This document shows positions 10,205-21,199 of a stretch of DNA of 64,000 nt, one piece after another (position 1 is the first letter of the stretch; the number at the start of each line of letters is the position of its first letter). The notes beneath the pieces were generated by a model. That model was not told the origin of the DNA and did no database searches. It worked only from the letters and a program-made list of their open reading frames with translations. Both the position numbers and the translations under genes were made by a program. Origin of the DNA: Pseudoips prasinana (Eukaryota > Arthropoda > Insecta > Lepidoptera > Nolidae); contig OX621247.1 in the NCBI GenBank assembly GCA_951640165.1, positions 21,240,001 to 21,304,000 on the forward strand. The letters run 5' to 3'.

Positions 10205-10655
10205 ATTGAATAGATGCATCATCATCATAACCATCACCATTATCATCATATCAGCCGAAGTTACTGCTGGGCAAAGTCCATTGCTTCCCAAAGATACTCC
10301 ACAACTGCAGATCCTGCCTTGCCCGCATCCAGCGGCGGTCATCGACTCTCGCAAGATCATCGGTCCATCTTGTTGAGGGCCCCACGCTGCGTTTTCCGGT
10401 TCATGGTCGCCACTTGAGAAACTTTCTGCCCCAGCGGCCGTAGATTCTGCAAGCTATGTACCCTGCCCACCGCCACGTTTGCTTGGCAATTATTCAAGCT
10501 ATGTCGGTTTTTATGATTTGCCTCTCTTGGTTGGATCTTGAGATTTGTGATTTGATCTCGGAGGGAAACTCCGAACATGGCGTACCCCAGTGCTCTTTGG
10601 GAGACCATGAGCCGTTTTATTAGCCCCGTAGTAAGCGGCTACGTCTTGGTTCCCT
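10205..10655 (-). mobile_element. RTE-type LINE, 3' end with ATG-repeat tail
   Basis: The minus-strand frame reads LIKRLMVSQRALGYAMFGVSLRDQI, then HSLQNLRPLGQKVSQV and a stretch resembling GRPPTRWTDDL. This is the C-terminal part of RTE reverse transcriptases, of a type common in Lepidoptera. The tail is a TGATGATGATG-type repeat at 10214-10250. The same element resumes at 11522 on the same strand. About 55 residues expected between the two parts are missing at the inserted R1 fragment. Confidence 0.75.
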
Positions 10656-10663
10656 AATTCATC

Positions 10664-11521
10664 AGAAGCAACACATACTAATCGAAGACTACTCGAAGTG
10701 GACCTCTTACCTTTTTTTTGATAAGGCAGGTCAAATGCCTAGGTATGCCACCCGCAAAAATGTTTACGGTTGGATGCGTCAGACTCGCACCGACTAAACC
10801 TACCTGCCGTGGGCTTCTCTTGGCGCCTGATGGGGGAGCCGCGGGAACGCGGGTATGTTGCTCCGGTGCACCCCTTATGCGAAAAGTTCCAGATGGTATG
10901 ATGGTCCCACACGTACCCTGAGAGGGCTCTGGATTGTCCTCGCTATTTGCCGACTTCTGCCAGTCCGGCACAGCGACTGCGCCATAAACAGATCGCTGTC
11001 TTCTTTTAGCTGGTAACATTGACTTCTCTTACCGCCGCCGCGGCTCCGAGGGGGAGTTGGGCTACCGGATGCAGCCGCCACCCCGACGCCTCCTGCGTCG
11101 GCGATCTCTCCCGTTCGCGCTCGGCGGCCTCCTTTTGGAACATGACTGCCTTATAAAAGGAGACCACGGCGTGCCATTTAGAAGAGTCACCCATCAGCAT
11201 TGCCCCTACGATTGCCGGCAGGGACAGATCCCGTCCAGTTGAGATCTTGAGTCGCCTTTTGGCCACCCGGGCCGGGCACTCAGCGAGAGTGTGTTGGGCA
11301 GACTCCTTTCCACCCAGGCCTTGAGGTGAGGTAGGGTGGAACCGACGGCACGCTGGCGCGCGTTTAGGCGTAACTCTAGCCGTGCGCGCCAGTGCACTAA
11401 TTCGTGCCGGTAGTCATCCCGTCGGTACTCAATGAACGTTTCTTCTGGCGCCCTCTCGTTCTCTTGGCGCACGCAGATTTCGGTGAAAACCACCGCGTTG
11501 GACCGCCTCCCTAGTGGGGTG
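10664..11521 (-). mobile_element. R1-clade LINE, C-terminal fragment, nested
   Basis: Clearly GC-richer than its surroundings. Minus-strand frames include RHELVHWRARLELRLNARQ and LPHLKAWVERS, then LSLPAIVGAMLMGDSSKW, HAVVSFYKAVMFQKEAAERE and an Arg-rich end. This order (a WRARL block, then a WVERS block, then DLSLPAIV...AVMxQKEAAERERE) is the C-terminal signature of R1/TRAS-like reverse transcriptases as I know them. It is frameshifted between the pieces. It splits the RTE LINE on either side. Confidence 0.65.
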
Positions 11522-12425
11522 GTCTGTCCTAGGTATAGATATAGCTCTCCACAACCTCGAGTGCAGAGTCCCTTACCTTAACTGGAATGGGTGCAACCTG
11601 AATGTTCAACATGATATTCGTCTTATCCATGTTCATTTTGTTAACCACTAGTAGAGAGACCCTGCTGAAGTCTTCGAGCATTGTACCGAGGTATTTCAAT
11701 GTTTCAGCCATGATTACGAAGGTGAGGGATGTATTCGCCATTGAGATTGATGCCAAAGCTTTTCAGTCCAGGAGCTTAAAGACATCTTCCAATGCAGCGA
11801 TGAATAGTTCTGGAGATGGAGATGTTATATCCCCCTGCCTCACGCCTCGCTGCAATTGTATAGGTTGCGAGTTCTCATACAAACACTTTAACACCTCGAC
11901 ATACCGGTAGTTAATTTGGAATTTTGGAAAGATCACAGTACATCCAGGTTTCGATTCGATCAAACGCTAAGCATAATGGCTGGATATATCGTCGGTCTTC
12001 TCAATAACTTGCCGCTGCGTATGTATGTGGTATATGGTACTAAAGCATTTTCGGCGACCGGCTTGTTCAGGAGGGTGGTTGAAGTCAAACCTGTGCGTGA
12101 GACGATTCGTAATGACTCTCGAAAACAACTTGTAAACATGGCTCAGTAACGTGATGGGTCTGTTATTTTTTCAAAGGGTTTTTATCGCCGTTATTGAAGA
12201 AAGCACTACCATACCAATATGTGCCATCCTTGTGACGTTTGACCTTGTAGTATGACGAAGTTAAATAACTTCTGGAAAGCTCGTAGGATTGGTATACCAT
12301 CCGCCTTAAAAGCTATTCTATTGTAACTCTGTTATCACCAGGAGCCTTATTGTTCTTAAATTGTTTAAGAACCACACTAATGTAATCTTAAAGGGTCTTT
12401 AGGCATTAAGTTACAATATTTCAGG
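11522..12425 (-). mobile_element. RTE-type LINE reverse transcriptase fragment
   Basis: Minus-strand readings in order from about 12420 down: FKNNKAPGDNRVT (motif 0/1 region), a decayed LSHVYKLF-like region, then YRYVEVLKCLYENSQ, IQLQRGVRQGDITSPSPELF (motif B) and AALEDVFKLLD. Next is MAETLKYLGTMLEDFSRVS with MNMDKTNIMLNIQVAPIPV (after the FADD motif, which is lost) and SALEVVESYIYT at the R1 junction. Several stops and shifts make it a pseudogene. Confidence 0.75.
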
Positions 12426-12820
12426 CAAGGCCAAGTTAGTCAGTTAGAAATTTAGCTGTTTGGAAAATTTTAAAACAACAAACAGGCGTTTTCCTAAAAG
12501 ATTAAGTTTGAGAGGTGATGAATTATTTTTCAATCACTAGTAACAATGGCAGTTATTATAAAAAAATTACAATATTGTTGGCAGCTCATTGCTCTAGAAT
12601 AATAGAAGATATTGATTGAATTGGTATGATCGAAGACTAAAATGTGGGTGAATGAGAGATATGTAAATACTATAACTATTAATACAAACGTCCATATCTT
12701 TATTAATGTAATCAGATATGAACACGCTGTTAAGGCTTATAACTTGCAATTTACTTGGAAGAGCGGCGGTAACCTTCTTTTTTTCGCAAAACGTTATAAA
12801 ATCTCAATATTTAGAAAAAC

Positions 12821-13408
12821 AGTTCAAGTGCGAGTCGGACTCGCCCATGAAGGGTTCCATAGCAGCAAGTATTTCAGTTGATTAAATGAAAGGTAAATTG
12901 CGGTTTACGATTTATGACGTCTTAAAAAAATCTACTTACTAGATTTCGATCAAACCAATTTTCAGTGGAAGTTTGCATGGTAATGTACATCATATATTTT
13001 TTCAGTTTTATCATTCTCCTATTTTAGAAGTTACAGGGGGGGGGGGGGGCACACATTTTACTACTTTGGAAGTGTCTCTTGCTCAAACTATTCAGTTAGA
13101 AAAATATGATATTAGAAACCTCAATATCATTTTTGAAGACCTATCCATAGATCCCCAACAATTACGGGTACTATGAAAAAAAAATTAGCATCAGTTCTAT
13201 GTATGTTCTTTTGGGGAACCCCCAAAATTATTGTTCTTTTTTTATTTTTGTGAGAAAATCATAATGCGGTTCACAGAATACATCTACCAAGTTTCAACAG
13301 TACAGCTCTTATAGTTTTGGAAAAATGTGGCTGTGACATACGGACGGACAGACAGACAGACATGACGAATCTATAAGGGTTCCGTTTTTTGTCATTTGGC
13401 TACGGAAG
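12821..13408 (-). repeat. Dispersed repeat ending GAGTCCGACTCGCACTTG
   Basis: It has a palindromic GCGAGTCGGACTCGC near 12830-12844, CAGGGGGGG... (poly-G at 13035-13049), GAAGTGTCTCTTGCTC, GACCTATCCATAGATCCC, a GACGGACAGACAGACAGACA run, and GAATCTATAAGGGTTCCG at the right end. From memory this is a well-conserved Lepidoptera repeat of about 600 bp. Its TE class is unclear. Related ends are at 29664-29947 and 30030-30148. Confidence 0.55.
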
Positions 13409-13877
13409 CCGTATAATTGATTGCCCTACTAGATTGTCATCCATTTGTCAAATTCTAAGGCCATTGGTTTCTGTAAAAGATATATGAGATAGCCAGTTTG
13501 TCATTTTTTCATACGACTTATTGGCACAAAAAAACAGGCAGTTGCCTTAAGCCAATTAATGAGGCCACAGAAGCCGTATTATTATTTCAACTATATTTGC
13601 AAATAAATTAGTAACTAATATGAAATTACGGTAAAGAACTTTATTGAATACAGAATTAGTCTTGGAAAACTTGTACCTAGGTGGTCGCCTAAATGTATTT
13701 TTATCAGACCAAGATTGCTGTCCCTATATGAAATATATAGACAGTTACATAACCTAAGATTGCTTGACTCTGAAAATTCTTAAAGTGATAATATTCTTAT
13801 GATAATGAACATTTTAGTCACGTCAATGATGTTTTAGAATACCCATAATATATCAGTTCATTTTATACAATAATTTA

Positions 13878-14140
13878 AATAATAATAATATCCAGGGACA
13901 TTATTTATACACGGCCATCTGATCCCAAACTAATCAGAGATTGTACTATGGAAACCAGATAACTGATATATTACATATACTACTTTTCTTTTGTGAATAC
14001 ATACTTATATAGATAATTACAACCAGACTCAGGACAAACAGACATGTTCATACACACCAATATCTGTCCTAAATAGAATCGAACCCACGAGCTCCGGCGT
14101 GAAAAGCAAGCATTTGCCAACCATGCCAACACGCCCGTCA
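13878..14140 (-). mobile_element. tRNA-derived SINE, family B
   Basis: Read on the minus strand: GACGGGCGTGTTGGCATGG (head), a B box GGGTTCGATTC, CATGTCTGTTTGTCCTGAG, AATTATCTATATAAGTATG, GATCAGATGGCCGTGTATAA, AATGTCCCTGGATATTATTA. The tail is ATT repeats at 13878-13890. Confidence 0.85.
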
Positions 14141-14149
14141 ATTATTTCA

Positions 14150-14395
14150 TCGCCCTCATGTCAGCCAAAGTACGTCCACTGCTGGACAAAAGCCTCCCCA
14201 AAGAATGGGAGCTTGACAGACCCCCAGAGCCCCATAGCTTGGCAGACGGGTTGGCGAAAGAAAGTTTGATGGTCATAATTCATAGATAAACTGCTGCCGG
14301 TTCTCTGGTAGGTATGCCCTCGGTCGATTTCTGCGTCCCCTACGTGATAAAATGGGGTGATGATATCCTATGCCATCACCACACAGAAAAATTTT
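14150..14395 (-). mobile_element. RTE-like LINE 3'-end fragment
   Basis: On the minus strand it ends TTTTGTCCAGCAGTGGACG and TACTTTGGCTGACATGAGG, the usual tail motif of this LINE group. The upstream part is not readable as protein. A related block appears at 15226-15345. Confidence 0.5.
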
Positions 14396-14919
14396 ATAAT
14401 AATTATTTAACAAAATATAATCACATCATACAGATTGTCACAAAATTAAGATTAAAGTAAGTCATTTCTTTAAAAACTCGTTAATTATTAGCTCAACTAT
14501 TTGTCGTCACTAAACTTTCAAATTTAAAATATTAAATTTGTTGTACCTACCTAAAAGTAGTTAGGCAATGAGGCACCGCACGGGTGCGAGTATACCTACT
14601 CCCATCTACACGCTGCTAAGTTGATTGGGTAATTCAGGTTAACTCGAATAAAACCTTTTCAAGAAGGTAAGCTATTCAAGGGCTTTTGTCATTGAAGGGG
14701 TACCTTCCCGGGGTTACCATAAAAAACGTGTTAACCCTTTCACTGGGTTTCGAGGCTGTAAGTCAATCAAAGGGTAACACTGCGATACGAGTTACCCAAT
14801 GAACGGGTTACCCTATCAAACGGCTTAACTCAGAAGCGGGGTTGTCCGGTCCCTGATGGTAAGCAGTAATCGAAGCCTTGATATATCGGGGACATTGTTG
14901 TTGACCTGCATTAATTTTT

Positions 14920-15203
14920 GACGGGCCTGTTGGCATGGTTGGCGAATGCTTGCTTTTCACGCCGCAGGTCGTGGGTTCGATTCCCACCCAGAATAAATAA
15001 TTATGTGCATGAACATGTCTATTTGTCCTGAGTCTCGGTTTAATTATCTATATAAGTATGTATTTACAAAAGAAATGAAGTATAATATATAGCATCAGTT
15101 ATCTGGTTTCCATAGTACAAGCTCTGCTTGCTACACGGCCATCTGATCCCAAACTATGGATCAGATGGCCGTGTGTAAATAATGTCCCGGGATATTATTA
15201 TAT
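14920..15203 (+). mobile_element. tRNA-derived SINE, family B, with an internal inverted duplication
   Basis: The head is GACGGGCCTGTTGGCATGG, the B box GGGTTCGATTCCC, then AATTATCTATATAAGTATG and CATAGTACAAGCTCTGCTTG. The normal GATCAGATGGCCGTGTGTAA block is present, but just before it lies a reversed copy: ACACGGCCATCTGATCC at 15133-15149 against GGATCAGATGGCCGTGT at 15158-15174, a 17-bp perfect stem with an 8-base loop. Confidence 0.85.
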
Positions 15204-15225
15204 AAATATGCAGAGGGTATGGGTC

Positions 15226-15500
15226 GCTGTGTGGTGGCGGTGAAGAATTAAATTAATAAAAAGTGGGCAACAGCGCTTTCCTGTGAACTATGACCATCCA
15301 ACTGCAATCGCCAACCCGTGTGCCATACGTGGCAATTATGGCATGGCACGCTACTTCTTGGTGCCCTTATCTTTTGGGTAGGATCTCCGCACATGGCAAC
15401 TATTTTTGTGACCCATAGAGAGATATTCTGAGTCTGGCTGTACTTTTTGTGTCCGGGAATTACATGGTTGAAAAATCCTAGTCGCGATAAAGGGTACTAG
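15226..15500 (+). repeat. LINE-tail-like block and SINE family C fragment
   Basis: TCGCCAACCCGTGTGCC is related to the block at 14150-14395. GGCAACTATTTTTGTGACCC, AGTCTGGCTGTACTTTTTG and TGTCCGGGAATTACATGG follow the order of SINE family C in plus orientation. Confidence 0.4.
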
Positions 15501-15639
15501 TGTGCGGGCATTGTTTAAAAAAAAATAACAATAACACAACATTAATCTAGTATAACTGCCTATACTCTGTACATTGGAGGTACTTTCCCAGTTGGTATGC
15601 TCTAAACCGAAATAACGCTCTGCCCTACCTCTAATCTAA

Positions 15640-16290
15640 AATCTAAATAAATTTTGAAGCTAAACGAGACCTTAAATGTACCCATCAAAAATATAAAAGT
15701 GTTTGACGTCAAAGTTACCCCCAAAAGAAAATTTTCCCGCGAACTTTCATTTCACCCTCGTATCGGACATAATGCGGAAATGCAATTTCCATAAATTTTA
15801 CACTGTGTGAGCAGAGTCCCCATCCGAAAAGATTGAACGTGACCACCTGATAGTTATCATTGGAGACCTTTCCTATTCAGTACGGCACTTTTAATATTAA
15901 ACCTGTATTAAAGGTGCTCAGTTGTCACTCTACCTCTGTACCCGAGAGTTGTAAGCCGGGCACAGATTCATTTCCAGTCGGGTCTTAACTACACGGCTTA
16001 ATTACCACTCCGAACAATATTTTTATTAAACAGTTTTTTTTGGGCCTGATTAGTAGGTATGTGGCGGTTGTCATGAGAATATTTTAATATATTCATTCTT
16101 TTTAGTCCATCCTAAGGTTTTCTGGAAAAGATAGCTAACTGCGATAAGACCGTCTATTGTACATATTTAAGTTGTAATTCGTTTCTATTGTATCAAATAC
16201 CTATGGTGGGATTAGTTTTTAAGTAAGTGGCATATTTTTAATCGTATTCTTTTTTTTTGACAGCGCCCGCATTTGAAAAAGCAATCACGT
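15640..16290. other. Unannotated sequence
   Basis: No gene or repeat recognised. Confidence 0.45.
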
Positions 16291-16291
16291 G

Positions 16292-16463
16292 TCGCAGAGT
16301 ACTTTGCAAATAATAAGAGAGTAATTGACGGAATTAAGCATACCCATACTCAGAACAACTACTTATGGACCACACAAATAGTTGTCCGGTACGGATATCG
16401 ATTTCGGGGAACGAAGTAGCGAGGCAACGAGGTGTCTTAACCGCTACGTCATAGGTGCAGTCA
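16292..16463 (-). mobile_element. tRNA-derived SINE, family C
   Basis: On the minus strand a tRNA-like head (ACGTAGCGGTTAAGACACC) is followed by GGACAACTATTTGTGTGG and TAAGTAGTTGTTCTGAG, with the end at GTACTCTGCGACAC. It aligns in order with 1524-1697 and 58213-58377. Confidence 0.7.
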
Positions 16464-16464
16464 T

Positions 16465-19400
16465 CTTACTTACACCTCATTGTTGATTTCCCTATAGTTA
16501 CATACGAGATTTAAAAACATTTTTATTAATTAGGCATACACGACGCAAACAATCATGACAGAGGCCTACTGGGTAGCTCGAAGGATTCTGAAAATCATTG
16601 CCGATATATTTCAATAAATAATATAAATGAAGTAAAAGTGAAAATAAAAGTAAAAATAAATAATAGTGACAAAAATAGTGTTTAAATATATAAAAGAATT
16701 CTACTTTGGTTCATTGTTTGTAATGAAAACGTGAAATGGAAACTTTATCTACTATCATTTAAATAAACATTTTTCATGAATGGCAAATTCTCAATGTGCA
16801 TCCACCGGGACATACATTTTCATGAGAGTAACTGGGGGAAGTGCGGTCGTAACAAACCAAATAAATTATAAAAAGAGATCTCGGGTAGGAGACAAGGCTT
16901 TCCTTGGGACAAGTCGTAAATTTAACGGTCGAAAGAATCCTTATTTCCCTCGGCTATTCACGTGGTTGAGCCAGCAAAACTATCCTTTATGAGTAATAGA
17001 AAAAGTCAGTCACAACTAAAATATTAACTGCTACGCGGGCCAGTATTAAATTTCAAACGATATTAACCGTATATAACCACTTAAAATTACGATGTATGTT
17101 ATGTTAGGCTATTATTTGATTAACAGATTCATTTTTTACAGTGTACGTACAGCAAATGTAGTCCCAAGCGTTCCATTAAAACGTAACTCCGTGTGTTACT
17201 CCCTTAATTAAGGCAGTCAATCTCCCATTCGCCTCAGAAATTGCTCCATTGTACAAAATTTGTAACGTAGTAAAATTCTTCGACCGCAACAGAATTACCA
17301 CGGAATTATGAGAATAATTTAATTAAGACGTAACAGCACCTTTAATACCGATTAGTCACACGACCCGTGGTTTGGGCGTACTAGGTAATTTGAGATCTTA
17401 ATGGGTTTACTGCGGCTTTGGTCATACCTCCTACTCCGTGCTGACCAATCACGAGCGCCAAGGCTTCAATGCTTCGACGGCTTCGCTGATTCATCATGTG
17501 ATTAACACTTGGGAGCTTTCTATTAATTTACTTACAAATAACGTGTTATTCGTACTTCGTACAAATTTTCACTCCACGATACTGATCGCTGATTAAACTC
17601 CATAAAACAGAAGCAGATGTCGGTAATTTATTGCATTATTTCTCTTTAATTAAGACTTCCTTTGATCAGACTTTATTGGCCAGAAATTGTTTTATTTCAC
17701 AAGCAAACAGCATTAGTCTTGTCAGTAACAAATGTCGGCTATTACTGGAATATTTTATTATTTTTTTGCATGGTAACAAGTCATTTATATAATGTAGCGG
17801 AAACTAAGACAATGCAGAGCCTACTGGCCGTCACTGCGGGCGTGCTAATAAGCTTCTTACGTCAGTTGACTCAAAGCTAGTATTATTTTTCTTAAAGATA
17901 ACATTGCGGGAGTTTTCAATGTAATTGCCCCGGTTTCTTCAAGAGGATGACAGCTCAAAGGCCAGTCAGTGACGTGCTCATTGTCGGAACGCCCACGGTT
18001 TACCTTATTCAAAGTTTGCGGGGTTTTTTTTTCTTTAAATATTCACCGAGAGTCGGGAGTCAGTCAGGAGAAGGAAGGCAACAAGTGTTTATTTGCCTTA
18101 CATTTGCGTAATTTTAATGTTTTAGTTGTAAAAGCTTTGTGGGCTACCGAATATTTAACTTCTATTAAACATTGAATAAATTGCCTGAATAATTTCGCGG
18201 CTGGATTCTTATAAACACAAACAAATTCTCGTACTTATTATTTTGATCATCCTTTTACCTTTTTTTAATTATTGTGAATGTTTTAAATATATTTCGCTAA
18301 AACACGTTTTATTACGTAAAATTGTGGGATACCGTAATAATTTCTTTATGGTTCATCGACGTTCGTTCTTGGTTGAGTCCACCAATAGCAAATGTTTCAA
18401 TACTCATAAAACTAAATTGTGGTAGTAAAATCTTGTAATTAGTGAAACTAATGGTCGTAATCGACTTCCATTTGAAAATTACAATCGTAAACTTTTTTCA
18501 AAATTCGAGCCCTTAAAAGCATTCGTTAAATTTAAATTGTTCTGTTGATTATACACATGCGTGTATTATTTATGGGAATAAAACATCTAGATATTTGGCT
18601 TGTGGTAGTAATGTTATTGTTATTCGATTTGTTCTTGTTCTTAAAGTAAATCGTATGACAAAATATACAAAAGGAGCAAAAGTGAGACCATTCTTTCCTC
18701 TTGGGTAACCTGATATTGCTCATTCGCTTGTTTTCTGGCTGTTTGGGTATAAGATTACAAGCAATTTATTTCAATATGGCAATCGAATTTAAGAACGCAT
18801 TGGAATTGTTTAAGGGGACCATTTTATAGTCGACAAGCTTTCATTTTATTTATATAACTTTTTCTCCAGAGTTTCTAATAAGTTCAATAATAAGTATTTA
18901 TGTAAATGCATCGTCTCACTTTCGCACTGTCTTGGATCCAACGTAACCTATTGGAAATAACATAATGCAAATTTGTATGTGAATGACAAATAAATCATCG
19001 TATTTGAATTGGTATTACGGAATGTATGGAATAACGGGTCACATTTCAAAATATATATTAAATGTTTCATTGAATATATTTAATTAAAACCGCAGAAGTT
19101 CTATACGAGCGCTAATGGTATACTCTGTTAATATTTCTAGGCTATGGATATGTAAAATAGTCGAGGTATGATACTTTTTGGCTAAAAACCTGTGTTACTA
19201 ATTATAATGGATTATGGTGCTTATGTTTGGGAATATTACTCAGTTAAATGCAGAATTGGATGCAACATATCTTAATTATATGTTACATTAATAAAACGAC
19301 GACTTTCTTTTAGGATTTCATATCATGGTTCGCGCAATCGTAAACCAGAACCCTAATCAATTTTCCCTGATTTTCTGTCAAACGATGTTGTATTTTGTTA

Positions 19401-20487
19401 CTTGCATAAAAAATGAAGTTTTAAAAATTTTGAGTAACCTTACCGTAATTTAATTTCTTTGTAAAATTGCAGATTAATTTTCGTTGCAGATAAGGCGGTC
19501 AATGAATGCCAACATGTAATAGTTATAATTTGCACATTCCAAAACTGATTTTTGGTTCAAAGTGTCCAGAAATCAACACATAATGTGAGAAATTAGACTA
19601 TTGGGATTAGTGACTGATATTATCGATACAAAACATCTCTCGCGATGTCACTAACTGCCTTAAGCCGAGGTTCTAACTCCAGGGGGGTGCTCACTGGCGC
19701 AGTTTACTTAGTTTATAGATTTAAAAAACCGAGTTTAAAAAGGAATGGAATATCAATTCAACTGTATGTTAATTTTAATGTATATTACGCGATTTCTTAC
19801 AATTCATGCTCTCGAAACATTTTATAAGCAATAGCATTTTAGGACTTAATTTCTTTAAGCTCCGCTCACCTCTTCTATCCGGCTAATCAGAGAAAGCCTC
19901 CTTGCCTACCCTCAAATAAAATAAGTAGAAACATGTGTCATCATCTACAAAGATTCATTCAATGAATTATTTAATGCTGTAGAACGAGTCGTATAAAATA
20001 AAAATAATTGCAGATGTTCCTTCTAGTTAAAATATTCATATTATCAAGAAGATATACTATTCAAACATATTAAATAAAAAATTACAGAATTTAACATACT
20101 TTGGTTTTCCGTAAGAATGTTGAACGCTTCATGATTTTAGCTGCCATCCTTGCGCAAGGGTCATACTAATATTTTCTGTACTGTTTCAATTTAAGTACCT
20201 ATATGTGCTGACGAAGCTAACTTACAAAATCGTCTATCTAACTAGTACCCAAAACCTTTTGAGAATTTTTTCGAGAATATCGGCTATCAGTTCAATTTTC
20301 GAGCGAGGCAGCCGCAAGATTGGAATCTCCAGATGGGTTGGTTTAATCCATAGATTTATTGGTCCTACTACACTTTAATTCTTTTTCTGTGAAAAATCCA
20401 ACGCGAATCCACTTCACAAAATTGTTTGTATTGCTATTTTACGGGTCATAAGTTTTAATTCACTAAGTTATTTAAATAAGTATATAA
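16465..20487. other. TE-poor stretch of about 4 kb
   Basis: I recognise none of the repeat families of the rest of the window here. No exon with convincing codon structure and splice sites is visible; the longest frames are short and unlike known proteins. It may be old intron or intergenic sequence with regulatory elements, which cannot be judged from one sequence. Confidence 0.4.
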
Positions 20488-20488
20488 T

Positions 20489-20640
20489 GGGTGTAATTAT
20501 TTATATAAGTATGTATTTACAAGAGAAAAGTAGTTTAAGTAATATATCAGTTATCTGGTTTCCATAGTAGGTACAAGCTCTGCTTAGTACGGGAGCAGAT
20601 GGCCGTGTGTACATAATGTCCCAGGATATTATTATTATCA
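20489..20640 (+). mobile_element. tRNA-derived SINE, family B, 5'-truncated
   Basis: It begins inside the body (GGGTGTAATTATTTATATAAG) and continues with TTATCTGGTTTCCATAGTA, CAAGCTCTGCTTAGTACGG, AGATGGCCGTGTGTACATAA, TGTCCCAGGATATT and an ATT tail. The tRNA head is missing. Confidence 0.8.
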
Positions 20641-20906
20641 TTAATTACTACTCAAAAGTCTATGAAAAGATTATTGAACGAGGTTTTAATTTACCTTTTC
20701 AAAATATTAAGATTAAAAATAAAGTTTTTAATAAAATACCTGTATGCATATTGTCTAGTTCAATTCCAACCATCCACAGTCCATATCAACAATCTAGCAT
20801 AATATTATAAAAAGGTTAATCATGATTAACTGACTGATTCATGTCAATGCGCAATGGACAGCTTAAACTACCAAAGATAGATACATTAAATTATGGCAAT
20901 AGAGCG

Positions 20907-21196
20907 TATTCATCATCATCGTCATATCAGCCGAAAGACGTCCACAGCTGGACAAAGGCCTCCCCCAAAGATCTCCACAATTGCCGGTCTTGCGCTATCC
21001 GCATCCAGCGATTTCCAGCGGCCCGCACAAGATCATCGGTCCATCTTGTAGGGGGCCTGCCCACGCTGCGTCTTCCGGTTCGTGGTCGCCACTCGAGAAT
21101 CTTTCTGCCCCGGCGGCCGTGTCGGTTCCACGAGCTATGTGCCCTGCCCACTGCCACTTCAGCTTGGCAATTCTTACGGCTATGTCGGTTACTTAG
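20907..21196 (-). mobile_element. RTE-type LINE, 3' end
   Basis: The minus-strand frame reads AVGRAHSSWNRHGRRGRKIL, EWRPRTGRRSVGRPPTRWTD, DLVRAAGNRWMRIAQDRQLW and RSLGEAFVQLWTSFG, then the tail GGCTGATATGACGATGATG. This is the conserved C-terminus of the RTE polyprotein, intact over about 75 codons and so younger than the copy at 10205. 5'-truncated. Confidence 0.8.
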
Positions 21197-21199
21197 AGC

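Larger units (their letters stand above)
9350..14855. mobile_element. 5.5-kb hAT-like element loaded with nested transposons
   Basis: The ends are CAGGGACCG (9350) and CGGTCCCTG (to 14855), 9-bp perfect inverted repeats. They are flanked by identical 8-bp duplications ATGGTAAG (9342-9349 and 14856-14863), which fit the nTnnnnAn pattern known for Ac-type hAT insertion. Removing the element rejoins CTGATGGTAAG to CAGTAATCG, a contiguous repeat motif. Both subterminal regions are rich in short GGGTTA/TAACCC and GAACGGGT motifs (9360-9530, 14620-14840), which often bind transposase. No hAT transposase frame is visible. The interior holds a SINE (9776), RTE and R1 LINE pieces (10205-12425), a dispersed repeat (12821-13408), a SINE (13878) and a LINE tail (14150). 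The parts at 12430-12820, 13410-13877 and 14396-14620 hold nothing I recognise. Confidence 0.65.

Noticed and set aside
10214..10417. His-rich frame MHHHHNHHHYHH
   Set aside because: It is the CAT/ATG-repeat tail of the RTE LINE read in a chance frame.
13035..13049. Poly-G run as a possible G-quadruplex or assembly error
   Set aside because: It sits at a fixed place in a known-looking repeat that I recall having a G/C run there, so it is expected.
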